From positions 1,178,001-1,242,000 of the forward strand of contig CAVPVV010000003.1 in assembly GCA_963709325.1 (NCBI GenBank): DNA of 64,000 nucleotides, read 5' to 3'. Every line of letters starts with the position of its first letter. Positions within the stretch are counted from its first letter, which is position 1. The translations under genes were made by a program, and so were the position numbers. Below the pieces are notes generated by a model, which was not told the origin of the DNA, did not search any database, and saw only the letters and a list, made by a program, of their open reading frames with translations. Source of the stretch: VFZN01 sp963709325 (GTDB lineage: Bacteria; Acidobacteriota; Vicinamibacteria; Vicinamibacterales; UBA2999). Positions 36,221 to 45,226 of the stretch are shown in pieces.

Positions 36221-37443
36221 TCACGACCCAGCAGGTTCAGGAACTCGAATCGAAGCATGTGCTCCAGACCTACAAGCGCCAGCCCATCGTGCTGGTGCGC
36301 GGCGAGGGGCGTCATCTCTTCGATCTCGAAGGACGCCGGTATCTCGATTTCCTGTCCGGCATCGGTGTGGTCGTGCTCGGCCACAGCGACGCCGGGCTGG
36401 CCGAAGCCGTCGCGGATCAGGCACGAACCCTGATTCACACGTCGAACCTCTACTACCACCCGCTGCAGGGACAGCTGGCAGCCAAGCTCGCCGCGTTGTC
36501 CGGCCTCGAGCGGGCGTTCTTCTGCAACAGCGGCACCGAGGCGGTCGAGGCGTGCCTGAAGTTCGCGCGGCGCTTCTGGTACTCGCAGGGCACGACCGGC
36601 CGCACCGAGTTCGTCGCGCTGCACCACGGGTTCTCCGGACGGACGATGGGCGCGCTGTCGGTGACGGCAAACCCCCACTATCGCGACCCCTTCGGTCCGC
36701 TGATTCCGGGCGTCACGTTCGTAGAGCCTGGCGACATCGCCGCGCTGGAGCGGGCCGTGACCGAGCGCACGGCCGCGATCATCGCCGAACCCATCCAGGG
36801 AGAAGGCGGCGTGCGGCCCTTGTCGTCCGAGTTTGCCGCCGCGATCGCGCGGCTCACCGAGCAGACCGGGACGCTGCTCATCGCGGACGAGATTCAGTGC
36901 GGGCTCGGCCGGACCGGCCACGCGTTCCACTTCCAATCGTTTGGCTGGAAGCCGGATCTCATCACCGTCGGCAAGGCGATCGGGTCGGGGGTGCCAATCG
37001 GTGCTGCCCTCGTCTCCGGACGGGTTGCCAAACAGATCTTCGCCGGGGACCACGGCACAACCTACGGCGGCAACCTGCTCGCGACCCGCGCAGCACTCTA
37101 CGTGCTCTCGCAGCTGACCGGTACCACTGACGCTGTTCCGTATTCGAGCGGTGGCGTGATCGAGCACGTGCGAACCGTGGGGCCAATATTCGAGAGCCGC
37201 CTCAGCGCGCTCAAGGCGAAGCACAGCACCGTCGAAGGCGTCCGTGGCGCGGGTGTGATGCGCGGCCTCGTGCTGACCGTGGACGCGGCCCCGGTCGTCG
37301 AAGGGGCGCTCAAGCGAGGCCTGATCGTCAACCGCACCGCGGAGCGCGTCGTCCGGATGCTCCCGCCCTTCACCGTGACCGAGGCCGAGATCGACGAAGC
37401 CGTCGGCATCCTGGATGCCGCGCTCACCGACGCCGCGCAGTGA
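36217..37443 (+). CDS. argD: Acetylornithine aminotransferase
   Basis: 408 residues, class III aminotransferase. Visible are FLSGIGVVVLGHSD, AFFCNSGTEAVEACLKFARR, ALHHGFSGRTMGALSVT, the PLP aspartate in LLIADEIQCGLGRTG, and the lysine in LITVGKAIGSGVPIGA. It converts acetylglutamate semialdehyde to acetylornithine. It overlaps argB by ATGA and argJ by GTGA, so the operon is tightly coupled. Confidence 0.94.
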   Translation: MITTQQVQELESKHVLQTYKRQPIVLVRGEGRHLFDLEGRRYLDFLSGIGVVVLGHSDAGLAEAVADQARTLIHTSNLYYHPLQGQLAAKLAALSGLERAFFCNSGTEAVEACLKFARRFWYSQGTTGRTEFVALHHGFSGRTMGALSVTANPHYRDPFGPLIPGVTFVEPGDIAALERAVTERTAAIIAEPIQGEGGVRPLSSEFAAAIARLTEQTGTLLIADEIQCGLGRTGHAFHFQSFGWKPDLITVGKAIGSGVPIGAALVSGRVAKQIFAGDHGTTYGGNLLATRAALYVLSQLTGTTDAVPYSSGGVIEHVRTVGPIFESRLSALKAKHSTVEGVRGAGVMRGLVLTVDAAPVVEGALKRGLIVNRTAERVVRMLPPFTVTEAEIDEAVGILDAALTDAAQ

Positions 37444-38678
37444 CGAGCGCCACACGAGAGCAGACCATGCGTATCGAACGAGTTGGCGGCGGCGTGACGG
37501 CCCCGCAGGGATTTCGCGCCGCGGGGTTGCACTGCGGCATCAAGAAGAACGGAAAGCCGGACCTGTCACTAGTCGTCTCGGACGCGCCGAGTACCCAGGC
37601 GGCGGGCCTCTTTACCACCAACCTGGCCAAAGCCGCCCCGGTGCTGGTCAGCCAGCGCCACCTCACCGCGAGCGGCGGCGCGGCGCGCGCCATAGTCACC
37701 AACAGCGGCTGCGCCAATGCCTGCACCGGGCCGCAGGGCATGGCCGATGCGGAGGAGATGGCGGCACTCACGGCCCGAGCGCTCGATAGCCCAGTCGAGC
37801 AGGTCCTGGTCGCCTCCACCGGCGTCATCGGCGTGAACCTTCGCATGGACGCGCTGCGAGGCGGGATTCCTTCCGCGATGTCCGCTCTGTCCGAAAGCGG
37901 AGGTGCCGCAGCAGCGCAGGCGATCATGACGACCGATCCGTTCCCCAAGGAGGCGTCGGTCGAAGTCTTCACCGATATCGGTCGCTTCCGGGTCGGCGGG
38001 ATGGCCAAGGGCTCGGGAATGATCGAGCCGCGAATGGCGACCATGCTGGGCTACCTCACGACCGATGCTGCCGTCGACCAGGGCCTGCTGCACCGCGCGC
38101 TGACCGATGCGTGCCGGTTCACGTTCAACGCGATCACGGTGGACGGCGAGCCTTCGACCAACGACTGCGTCCTCGCCCTTGCCAATGGCATGAGCGGCGT
38201 CGTCATCGACGAGGGGCTCTATCCGGCCCTGTTCGAAGGGTTCCGCCAGGTTGCCCACGAGCTCGCGCTGGGGATCGTACGCGGCGGTGAGGGCGCCACC
38301 AAGCTGGTTGCGATCACGGTGACCGGCGCGGTCTCGGATTCCGACGCGTGGATGGCCGCGCGAGCCGTCGCGAACTCACCGCTGGTGAAGACCGCGGTGC
38401 ACGGCGGGGATCCGAACTGGGGCCGCCTCGTCGCCGCTGCCGGCCGTTCCGGCGCGCGGTTCGTCCTCGACAACGCGCGCGTGCAGATCGGCACGCTGGT
38501 GCTCTTCGAGAACGGACGCCCGTACGACGAACGCGCCCCGGACGCGGCCGAATACCTGAAGGGTTCGTCGCTTGAAATCACGGTGGACGTGGGCGCCGGC
38601 GGCGGGCACTCGGCGACGGTCTGGACCTGCGACCTCACTGCCGAGTACGTGAAGATCAACGCGGAATACCGCACCTAG
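37440..38678 (+). CDS. argJ: Bifunctional ornithine acetyltransferase / acetylglutamate synthase
   Basis: 412 residues from a GTG overlapping the argD stop; ATG 37467 is an alternative that removes nine residues. ArgJ recycles the acetyl group from acetylornithine to glutamate. The autocleavage region is MAKGSGMIEPRMATMLGYLTTD, where the chain splits before the Thr of MATML to give alpha and beta subunits. Other signatures: VTNSGCANACTGPQGMADA, STGVIGVNL, GEPSTNDCVLALANG. A cyclic acetyl pathway is thus used. Confidence 0.95.
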   Translation: MTSATREQTMRIERVGGGVTAPQGFRAAGLHCGIKKNGKPDLSLVVSDAPSTQAAGLFTTNLAKAAPVLVSQRHLTASGGAARAIVTNSGCANACTGPQGMADAEEMAALTARALDSPVEQVLVASTGVIGVNLRMDALRGGIPSAMSALSESGGAAAAQAIMTTDPFPKEASVEVFTDIGRFRVGGMAKGSGMIEPRMATMLGYLTTDAAVDQGLLHRALTDACRFTFNAITVDGEPSTNDCVLALANGMSGVVIDEGLYPALFEGFRQVAHELALGIVRGGEGATKLVAITVTGAVSDSDAWMAARAVANSPLVKTAVHGGDPNWGRLVAAAGRSGARFVLDNARVQIGTLVLFENGRPYDERAPDAAEYLKGSSLEITVDVGAGGGHSATVWTCDLTAEYVKINAEYRT

Positions 38679-38686
38679 GAACACTC

Positions 38687-39613
38687 GTGTCGCGCAACTT
38701 CCTGTCCATCCTCGATTTCACTCCAGCCGAGTTGCGCGAGACGCTCGATCTCGCGCTGGCGATCAAGCGCGATCGCCGGCTCGGTCCCTCGGCGCCGACC
38801 GCACGGGTGCTGGCCGGCCGGCACGTCGGCCTGTTGTTCGAGAAGCCGTCGCTCCGGACCCGCGTGACCTTTGAAATAGGCGTCCGCGAACTGGGTGGCG
38901 ACACCGTCGAGATCCCGGCCGACGTGATGCACGCGGACCGCGAGCCGCTCCATGACGTGGCGAGAAACCTCGAGCGCTGGATCGACGCGCTCGTCATTCG
39001 CACCTTCGGCCAGGAACGGCTGCTCGCGATCACCGAGGCCACCCCGAGCCTGGCGGTGATCAACGCGCTCTCCAACGAAGAGCACCCCTGCCAGGCGCTT
39101 GCCGACGTGCTGACGCTTGCCGAGCGATGGGAAGGGCGCTTCGAAGGCCGCCGGGTCGCCTTCGTCGGCGACGGCAACAACGTCTGCACGTCGCTGGTCC
39201 ATGCCGCCATGATGCTCGGTGTTTCGATGCAGGTCGCAACGCCGAAAGGCTACGAGCTTCCCGACGAGGTCGTGGACGACGCCGCCGAAGTGTCGCAACA
39301 CGGCGCTGGACTGACGGAGTTCACGGACCCGAAGGCCGCGGTCCGCGATGTCGACGCCATCTATACCGACGTCTGGACGTCGATGGGTCAGGAAGTGGAA
39401 TACGCGGAGCGGACGCGCAAGTTCACGCGCTATCAGGTGAACGATGCGTTGATGGGCCTCGCCCGGCCGGGAGCGCTCTTCATGCACTGCCTGCCGGCAC
39501 ATCGTGGCGAGGAAGTGACCAACGAGGTGATCGAGGGGCCGGCGTCAGTCGTCTTCGCGCAGGCCGAGAACCGCCTGCACGCCCAGAAGGCAATGCTGGT
39601 CACGGTGCTGTAG
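38687..39613 (+). CDS. argF: Ornithine carbamoyltransferase
   Basis: 308 residues from GTG 38687, 8 bp after argJ. Carbamoyl-phosphate binding motif is LFEKPSLRTRVTFEIG, a Leu variant of STRTR seen in other bacterial enzymes. Others are NEEHPCQALADVLTLAE, VGDGNNVCTSLVHAAMMLG, DVWTSMGQE and the ornithine/catalytic MHCLPAHRGEEV. It makes citrulline. This is the last gene of the plus-strand arginine operon; argG and carAB are not in the window. Confidence 0.94.
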   Translation: MSRNFLSILDFTPAELRETLDLALAIKRDRRLGPSAPTARVLAGRHVGLLFEKPSLRTRVTFEIGVRELGGDTVEIPADVMHADREPLHDVARNLERWIDALVIRTFGQERLLAITEATPSLAVINALSNEEHPCQALADVLTLAERWEGRFEGRRVAFVGDGNNVCTSLVHAAMMLGVSMQVATPKGYELPDEVVDDAAEVSQHGAGLTEFTDPKAAVRDVDAIYTDVWTSMGQEVEYAERTRKFTRYQVNDALMGLARPGALFMHCLPAHRGEEVTNEVIEGPASVVFAQAENRLHAQKAMLVTVL

Positions 39614-39642
39614 CCCCGCTTCCGATCGAACCTCGGCGCTCA

Positions 39643-40323
39643 TCACATCTCGGCCCACTTCCGCAGCAGGTTGTGGTACACGGCCGTGAGCTGCACGGCA
39701 ACCGGGTGATCCGGCCGCTCTGCGGCCAGCGTCCGAACCGAGCGGTCGAGATCAAATAGCAGCGAGCGCTCGCCGTCGTCGCGAACCATGCTCTGAATCC
39801 AGAAGAAGGAGCTGACCCGGGCGCCGCGCGTCACCGGGCGCACGTGGTGCAGGCTCGTCGCCGGGTAGAGCACCATGTGTCCCGCCGGCAGCTTGGCCGA
39901 GTGGACCGCGTAGACATCTTCAACGACGAGCTCTCCCCCGTCGTATTCGTCAGGGTTCGAGAGGAAGAGCGTGCACGACAAATCGGTGCGAACGCGGTGC
40001 GGCGTGCCCGGCACCTGGCGAATCGCGTTGTCCACGTGGCTGCCGAACGCCTGTCCGCCGCCGTAGCGATTGAAGAGCGGCGGGAACACGTGCAGCGGCA
40101 GCGCCGCGGTGATAAATAGCGGAGTGCGCTGCAGCGCGCCGACAATCAGCTCGCCCAGCTCGCGCCCGAGGGGATGTCCCTCGGGCAGCTGCTGATTGTT
40201 CTTGACCATCGCGGACTGATGACCGGCGGTCACCTTGCCGTCCACCCAGTTGGCGGCGTCGAGCTTCGCGCGTGCGTCGGCCACCTGGGCCGCGGTCAGG
40301 ACGTCGGGAATCTGAATGAGCAT
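39643..40323 (-). CDS. piuC: PiuC/YbiX-type Fe(II) 2-oxoglutarate dioxygenase
   Basis: 226 residues, PKHD-type hydroxylase family. It has VDGKVTAGHQSAMVKNNQQL, the iron ligands in GSHVDNAIRQ (HxD) and SLHHVRPVTRGARVSSFFWIQS (distal His, Arg for 2-oxoglutarate). Family members accompany siderophore receptors in iron-starvation operons; the substrate is not known. It is third in the operon after a piuB-like gene and the TonB receptor, 10 bp from the receptor stop. Confidence 0.92.
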   Translation of the reverse strand: MLIQIPDVLTAAQVADARAKLDAANWVDGKVTAGHQSAMVKNNQQLPEGHPLGRELGELIVGALQRTPLFITAALPLHVFPPLFNRYGGGQAFGSHVDNAIRQVPGTPHRVRTDLSCTLFLSNPDEYDGGELVVEDVYAVHSAKLPAGHMVLYPATSLHHVRPVTRGARVSSFFWIQSMVRDDGERSLLFDLDRSVRTLAAERPDHPVAVQLTAVYHNLLRKWAEM

Positions 40324-40333
40324 GACGCTGGCC

Positions 40334-42808
40334 TCAGAATCCGATCTGCGTGTTCACCAGCACGGACCTCGCGTAGCCCGGGTTGTAGCGACCGCCGTTG
40401 TTGTTGACGTTCCGGATGTAGACCTCGTCGGTCAGGTTGTAGACGTTCAAGCGGAGCGTCAGGTAGCGGTTCACTGCGTACGACGCGAGCGCGTCGACCA
40501 GATGGTAGGCAGGCGCCTGGATGGTATTCGCGGTGTTGACGTACACCTTGTCCGTGAACCGGAACCCGCCTCCAAGCGTGAAATTCCCGAGCCCGTAGGT
40601 TGTCCACAGGCTGCCGGACCACTCCGGCAGGAGGGTGATTCGATTGCCGTTGGTCGCCGTGCTCTGGGAGTCGAGCGTGCCGTTCATGTAGGCGAAGTTC
40701 GTCATCACGCTCCAGTGATCGGAGAGCTGGCCGACCAGGCCCACGGTAGCGCCGCGGACGATCTGGCCGTCGTCCTGGTTGAACAGCGGCGGAACCGCGG
40801 TCGCGTCGATGGTGTAAATGACGTTGATGTTGCGGGTATCGAAGACGGCGAGATTCGCCGACAGTCGGCGATTGAACAGCTCCCACTTGGTGCCAATCTC
40901 GAAGTTCTTCGACACCTGCGGCTCGACGTTCGGGTTGTTCTGGTTGTTCGGCTGCGAGCTCAGCGAGAAATTGCCGGTGCCAGGTGGCGTCACCGACGTA
41001 CCGTAGGCGATGTAGGCGTTGCCGATCGGTGTGAACTGATAAAGCAGTCCGGCCTTGCCGCTGACGACGGTGTCTTTGGCGGCGAGATCGGTGACGATGC
41101 CGTCCGCGGTGACGGCGCGGTAGTCGGTGTCGTAGCGTTCGACACGCAGGCCGCCGTTCAGCTGCAGCCTGGGACCCACGTTCACGACATCGAAGCCTGA
41201 TATGGCCAGAGTGTTGGTATTCCCGTCGGTGGTTGCGCCCGACGGCGTCGGGGCAAATCCACTCACTGTGGCGAACGGCGCCGGCGCGTAGATACTGACC
41301 GGATCAACCGTACCTGCGCCCGTGAATCCGGGCGCCGAGTAGTCTTCGCCGATCAGCTCGAGCCCTGCGGTCAGCGCGTGAGCCAGGCGGCCAGTGTGAA
41401 CGCGGCCGGTGAGCGTCGTCTGGTTGTCGATGATGCGGTTCTCGCGGCGATTGAGCTGTCTCGCCAGCGTTACCATTTCGGTCTCGGGATTCCACGACGT
41501 CGGCGATTGGATGGCGGTGATCGCGGCGTCGCGCTCGGTCTGGTTGTAGCGGGTCTGGTTGCGCAGCGTCCATCCCGACTGCAGGTCGTGCTCGACGCGA
41601 GCGGTTACGCTCTGCTGATTGGCCTTGTCGTAGTCCACTTCCGGCGAGCCGTAGTAGTTGGATTGATCGACAGGCCGTGACGCCTGAATTGCCGCGGGCG
41701 TGAGCGGCTCGGACCAGGCCGCGGCCGGCACGCCGTAGTCCGGCAGGTTGTCCTGCTGCGTGAACTGTCCCTGCAGGATGACCCGTGTATCAGTGCCGAG
41801 TCCGATCGCGAAGCTGGGCGCAATCGACGTCCGGCCGTTGTCGGCGTAGTCACGGCCGGCGACACCGCCGTCCTGCCAGAGCACGTTGAGGCGGACCGCG
41901 CTCTTCGACAGCCAACTGTCGGCTTCGCCGATCGTCAGCGGCTGATTCAGGTCGGCCGTTACGCGAACCGTCTCCTGCGACCCGGCCGAGACGGTAGCGC
42001 CGTACGCAGGAGACGACATCGGCACCTTGGAGGACATGTTCACGTAGCCGGCCGCGTTGCCGCGGCCGACGTCGGTGCCGGTCGACCCGAGGTACACCTC
42101 GACCTGCTCGAGGTTGTAGACGTCACGGCTGATCAAGCCGTCGTCGCGAACGTTGTCGACGAAGAGGCTGTTCGCAGCATTGAAGCCGCGCATGTTGAAC
42201 ATGTCGCCGGTCGTGTTGGAAGCGCCGCCACCCTCGCCGGCCTGCATCGTGATGCCAGGCACGTTGCGGAGCGCATCGGAGAGAGTGAACGTGCCTTGCT
42301 CGGCCATCACGCTTTGCGGGATCACCTGGATCGTCTGCGGCGTGGACGACAGCGGGGTCGCATACTTCGGCGAGGCCACTCGTGGCAGGTGGCCGGTAAC
42401 CTCGACGGCTTCGTGCGTGCCGTCGACCTCGATGATTACGACAGACGCAGCAGCGTCATACGACGCAGTCAGCGATGTTCCCTCAAGCAGCGCTTCGAGC
42501 GCCGACTCCAGCGTGCGGATGCCCGACACGCCGGGCGAGTGCATCATCGAGACCGTGTCCGCCGGCAGCCGGACCTGGACCGACACGCCTGAGGTCGCCT
42601 CGAAGGCGCGCAGCGCTGCATCGAGGGCGCTCTCCAGAATGTCGAAGCGCAGTTCCGCAGCCGGCCTCACCGCGGCCGCGGATTGCGCATGCACCGGCGT
42701 GGGCCGCGCTGACAGGGCGGCTCCCATCATCAACGCGCTCGTGGCGAAAAGACGGAATCTTCCCCTCTTGCGCTTCCGGGGAAGCGCGACCGCATACGGA
42801 ACTCGCAT
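40334..42808 (-). CDS. TonB-dependent siderophore receptor with STN domain
   Basis: 824 residues, outer-membrane barrel. A signal peptide (ATSALMMGAALSARPTPVHAQ) precedes a short secretin/TonB N-terminal domain at about residues 50-125 (LRFDILESALDAALRAFEAT). The plug has TPQTIQVIPQSVMAEQG, LSDALRNVPGITMQAGEG, FNMRGFNAANSLFVDNVRD and QVEVYLGSTGTDVGRGNAAG. The barrel ends in YARSVLVNTQIGF with a terminal Phe. STN domains often signal to a FecR/FecI pair, but none is adjacent. The operon context is ferric siderophore uptake. Confidence 0.94.
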   Translation of the reverse strand: MRVPYAVALPRKRKRGRFRLFATSALMMGAALSARPTPVHAQSAAAVRPAAELRFDILESALDAALRAFEATSGVSVQVRLPADTVSMMHSPGVSGIRTLESALEALLEGTSLTASYDAAASVVIIEVDGTHEAVEVTGHLPRVASPKYATPLSSTPQTIQVIPQSVMAEQGTFTLSDALRNVPGITMQAGEGGGASNTTGDMFNMRGFNAANSLFVDNVRDDGLISRDVYNLEQVEVYLGSTGTDVGRGNAAGYVNMSSKVPMSSPAYGATVSAGSQETVRVTADLNQPLTIGEADSWLSKSAVRLNVLWQDGGVAGRDYADNGRTSIAPSFAIGLGTDTRVILQGQFTQQDNLPDYGVPAAAWSEPLTPAAIQASRPVDQSNYYGSPEVDYDKANQQSVTARVEHDLQSGWTLRNQTRYNQTERDAAITAIQSPTSWNPETEMVTLARQLNRRENRIIDNQTTLTGRVHTGRLAHALTAGLELIGEDYSAPGFTGAGTVDPVSIYAPAPFATVSGFAPTPSGATTDGNTNTLAISGFDVVNVGPRLQLNGGLRVERYDTDYRAVTADGIVTDLAAKDTVVSGKAGLLYQFTPIGNAYIAYGTSVTPPGTGNFSLSSQPNNQNNPNVEPQVSKNFEIGTKWELFNRRLSANLAVFDTRNINVIYTIDATAVPPLFNQDDGQIVRGATVGLVGQLSDHWSVMTNFAYMNGTLDSQSTATNGNRITLLPEWSGSLWTTYGLGNFTLGGGFRFTDKVYVNTANTIQAPAYHLVDALASYAVNRYLTLRLNVYNLTDEVYIRNVNNNGGRYNPGYARSVLVNTQIGF

Positions 42809-42898
42809 GGAATCGGACCAGGACCTTTCTGACGCTGCGAACGGAACCTGAAAATGACGCTGTCGGACGCCGGCACCGCAGTCGCGGCGCAGGCAGAT

Positions 42899-44116
42899 TC
42901 ACGCGGCCTTTCGAGTCGAGGCCGCTCCTCGTTGGCGCGATCGGTTGGCGAGCCAATTGGCGAACCGTCTGACAGCCAACGCTAGACCGGTCCAGACCAG
43001 CACCACGCTGCCCGCAGAAACCAGGCCGGCGATGGTCTGGCCAGTAAGTCCGTAGTACTCGCCGGTGTGGACGAATCGCAGCCACGAGCGCAGCCTGCGT
43101 CCGGCGCTGAGCTCGGCGAACGTTTCCCAGCGCTCGACGTCGCCCGCTCGCGTCACCGTGAGCGTGCCGCGCTTCTGCGGCTGACCCCCATAGCCCGTGT
43201 CGATGGTCAGGCTCACGGAGCACTGCGCTGCGTTGGGAATCCGAATTGATACGGCGCGCCACTCTGGCGATTGATCGAGCGCTGCCGCATAAGCGCGGTC
43301 GATGCCTGTGAAATCGGAAGCGGCGATGGGCGCAGCGCCATCCTGCTGCCGCGCCTGGCCCCGGATACCGTCCCGCCCAGCGTTCTCGGGCGGGCCGGCA
43401 GGACGCGCCTGCGCGGGAGCTGGCGGCTCTTCACCGACCAGGCGGTAGACGAGGTTGCTGGCCCACGGATACGAGATAGGAACGGCACCGAGCACCACCA
43501 GGGCCAGCGGCACCGCGGACCAGATGCCAATCACGTTGTGCCAGTTGAAATCGCGGGCCCGGCCCTGCACGCCGCGCCTGAACCAAAGCACGTTCCTGAA
43601 CTGAATGCGGCTCCTGAGGCGAGGCACCCAGAGGTAGATCCCGCTGGCGACCAGGAAGAGGAACGCAAGGTTTGCCGCACCCGTGATCGCCCTGCCCGTC
43701 GCCCGCCCCTCGCCTCCCGCCGCGAGCCAGCGATGCCAGCTGGTCATCACCCTGAAGAACGATCGCAGGCCGGACGGCGGTGGACCGATGATGTCGCCGG
43801 TATACGGGTGGACCAGCAGGGCGCGCTGCCCTTCCATCGTCACGGTCGCCGGCGCTGCAGCGTCGGCGCGCAGCGTCAGCGTGGTCGGGGCCGCCTCCGG
43901 TTGGGTTTCGCGCACCCGGGCCAGCAGCGTCTCTGGCGACAGGCGCGCCGCTCCCGGCGAAGGCGGCGCCGACCACGCCCCGCGGTCCCCCCACTCGAGA
44001 ACCTGCTTCTCGTAGGTGAGGGCGACGCCGGTGGCCGACATAATGAGGACGACGCCGCCGGCAGTGATGCCGACAGCGAGGTGGAACCAGAACAGGACGG
44101 TGCGGATAGAAGCCAT
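42899..44116 (-). CDS. PepSY-domain membrane protein, PiuB-like
   Basis: 405 residues of the PepSY-associated TM family. It begins RTVLFWFHLAVGITAGGVVLIMSATGVALTYEKQ (one long helix region shown in part: HLAVGITAGGVVLIMSATG). A periplasmic PepSY part has LVHPYTGDIIG, a second helix is AITGAANLAFLFLVASGIYLW, a third follows HNVIGIWSAVPLALVVLG, and a fourth is near the end after RFVHTGEYYGLTGQTIAG. Conserved His and Trp residues (TSWHRWL, FNWHNV) suggest electron transfer, and members are proposed to reduce ferric siderophores. First gene of the iron operon. Confidence 0.9.
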   Translation of the reverse strand: MASIRTVLFWFHLAVGITAGGVVLIMSATGVALTYEKQVLEWGDRGAWSAPPSPGAARLSPETLLARVRETQPEAAPTTLTLRADAAAPATVTMEGQRALLVHPYTGDIIGPPPSGLRSFFRVMTSWHRWLAAGGEGRATGRAITGAANLAFLFLVASGIYLWVPRLRSRIQFRNVLWFRRGVQGRARDFNWHNVIGIWSAVPLALVVLGAVPISYPWASNLVYRLVGEEPPAPAQARPAGPPENAGRDGIRGQARQQDGAAPIAASDFTGIDRAYAAALDQSPEWRAVSIRIPNAAQCSVSLTIDTGYGGQPQKRGTLTVTRAGDVERWETFAELSAGRRLRSWLRFVHTGEYYGLTGQTIAGLVSAGSVVLVWTGLALAVRRFANWLANRSRQRGAASTRKAA

Positions 44117-44125
44117 GCGACCAAG

Positions 44126-44142
44126 TTGAGACAGAGTCTCAA
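44126..44142. promoter_or_regulatory. Fur-like inverted repeat upstream of the iron operon
   Basis: TTGAGAC-AGA-GTCTCAA is a perfect 7-bp inverted repeat 9 bp upstream of the piuB-like start. Its core TGAGA-N5-TCTCA matches the outline of Fur-box variants. A second TGAGA-N5-TCTCA lies at 44192-44206. Confidence 0.6.
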
Positions 44143-44190
44143 GAAGACCTCAGCAGGCTAATCCGACCAAATCAGTCGGTCAAGCAGAAA

Positions 44191-44961
44191 ATGAGAATTG
44201 ATCTCAATTCGGATCTGGGTGAGTCCTACGGCGCCTGGCCGATGGGCCAGGACGAGACACTGATGGCCGCAATTTCGTCGGCCAACGTCGCCTGCGGTTT
44301 CCACGCCGGCGACCCGGGGGTCATGCGCCGGACCGTGGAACTGGCGCAGCGTCACGGCGTGGCCATCGGTGCCCATCCCGGCTTCCCCGACCTGGTCGGG
44401 TTCGGCCGCCGCGAGATGCGCTGTTCACCACGGGACGTCGAGGACTTCGTCGTCTACCAGGTTGGCGCGCTGGCCGCGATGGCCTCGGCCCAGGGCGCCA
44501 AATTGCAGCACGTCAAAGCGCACGGCGCGCTTTACAACATGGCCTGCGTCGATCCGGAGCTGGCCGGCGCCATCGCTCGCGCTACCGCCGCTGTCGATCG
44601 CTCGCTGATCCTGTTCGGGCTTCCGGGGTCAGCGCTGCTCGAGGCGGGCCGGCGCGAAGGACTACCGGTAGCGGCGGAAGTCTTCGCTGACCGCGCCTAC
44701 CTCGCGAGCGGTGCGCTCGTCCCTCGCTCCCGCCCCGGCAGCGTCATCCACGATCACGATCACGTGGCGGAGCGCGCGGTTCGAATGGTCCGCGATCGCG
44801 TCGTCGTCGCCATCGATGGTGCGGTCGTGCCACTCGAGGCCGATACGATCTGCGTGCACGGCGATACGCCAGGCGCGGCCACGCTTGCGAAGGTCATCCG
44901 TTCGTCGCTGGAGGCGAGCGGTGTGACCGTCGGATCGTTCTCGACCCGAACAGAACTGTAA
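44191..44961 (+). CDS. pxpA: 5-oxoprolinase subunit A (LamB/YcsF family)
   Basis: 256 residues, essentially the full family: RIDLNSDLGESYGAWPMGQDE, ISSANVACGFHAGDPGVMRR, GAHPGFPDLVGFGRREM, HVKAHGALYNMACVDPELA and EVFADRAYLASGALVPRSRPG. PxpA normally works with PxpB and PxpC to hydrolyse 5-oxoproline with ATP. No pxpB or pxpC flanks it, which is unusual. The gene is divergent from the iron operon and ends before a structured intergenic region. Confidence 0.92.
   Translation: MRIDLNSDLGESYGAWPMGQDETLMAAISSANVACGFHAGDPGVMRRTVELAQRHGVAIGAHPGFPDLVGFGRREMRCSPRDVEDFVVYQVGALAAMASAQGAKLQHVKAHGALYNMACVDPELAGAIARATAAVDRSLILFGLPGSALLEAGRREGLPVAAEVFADRAYLASGALVPRSRPGSVIHDHDHVAERAVRMVRDRVVVAIDGAVVPLEADTICVHGDTPGAATLAKVIRSSLEASGVTVGSFSTRTEL
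44192..44206. promoter_or_regulatory. Second Fur-like site, overlapping the pxpA start
   Basis: TGAGAATTGATCTCA shares TGAGA-N5-TCTCA with the site at 44126-44142 and, with upstream bases (GAAAATGAGAATTGATCTC), agrees with the classic 19-bp Fur box at about 13 positions. It overlaps codons for the conserved start MRIDLNSDLGE, so part of the match may be coding constraint. Confidence 0.45.
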
Positions 44962-45074
44962 TTCCAACGACGATGCTGTGCGTCGATTGACAATCTGAAA
45001 AAGCGCGATCGCTAAAAATCGGGGATTTCAGCAGAAACGCGCGACGGCACGAAGGTTGTTTATAGGGTGTGCGT

Positions 45075-45131
45075 CGCCAGTTTGTTATCTACGGCACTGT
45101 GCCGTAGATGCTGGGGGGAGCCAAACTGGCG
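45075..45131. other. Nested two-stem palindrome
   Basis: An outer perfect 10-bp stem (CGCCAGTTTG 45075-45084 with CAAACTGGCG 45122-45131) encloses a perfect 11-bp hairpin with a 1-nt centre (ATCTACGGCAC-T-GTGCCGTAGAT, 45087-45109). The unpaired strand between them is GCTGGGGGGAG-like. It lies between convergent genes pxpA and the DGQHR gene. It could be a structured RNA, a recombination or replication-related site, or a remnant element. Confidence 0.75.
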
Positions 45132-45140
45132 GCAACTCTT

Positions 45141-45173
45141 GGGGCGGTTCACGGAAACGTGGACCGCCCCTTC
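45141..45173. terminator. 13-bp GAAA-loop hairpin
   Basis: GGGGCGGTTCACG, loop GAAA, CGTGGACCGCCCC form a 13-bp stem with one G-T pair, followed on the plus strand by TTCT. It lies 10 bp after the nested palindrome and about 54 bp past the DGQHR gene stop. It may terminate a plus-strand RNA covering the palindrome or serve both convergent genes. Confidence 0.55.
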
Positions 45174-45226
45174 TACTTGAAGGCGTCAAGGCTCAAGGCA
45201 GAACGCAGAAGGCCCAAGGCAGAACC

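Noticed and set aside
44195..44210. GAATTGATCTCAATTC, a perfect 7-bp inverted repeat at the pxpA start
   Set aside because: It encodes the conserved start of LamB/YcsF proteins (RIDLNS), so this particular symmetry may be coding coincidence. Only the TGAGA-N5-TCTCA outline shared with the upstream site is kept as a finding.
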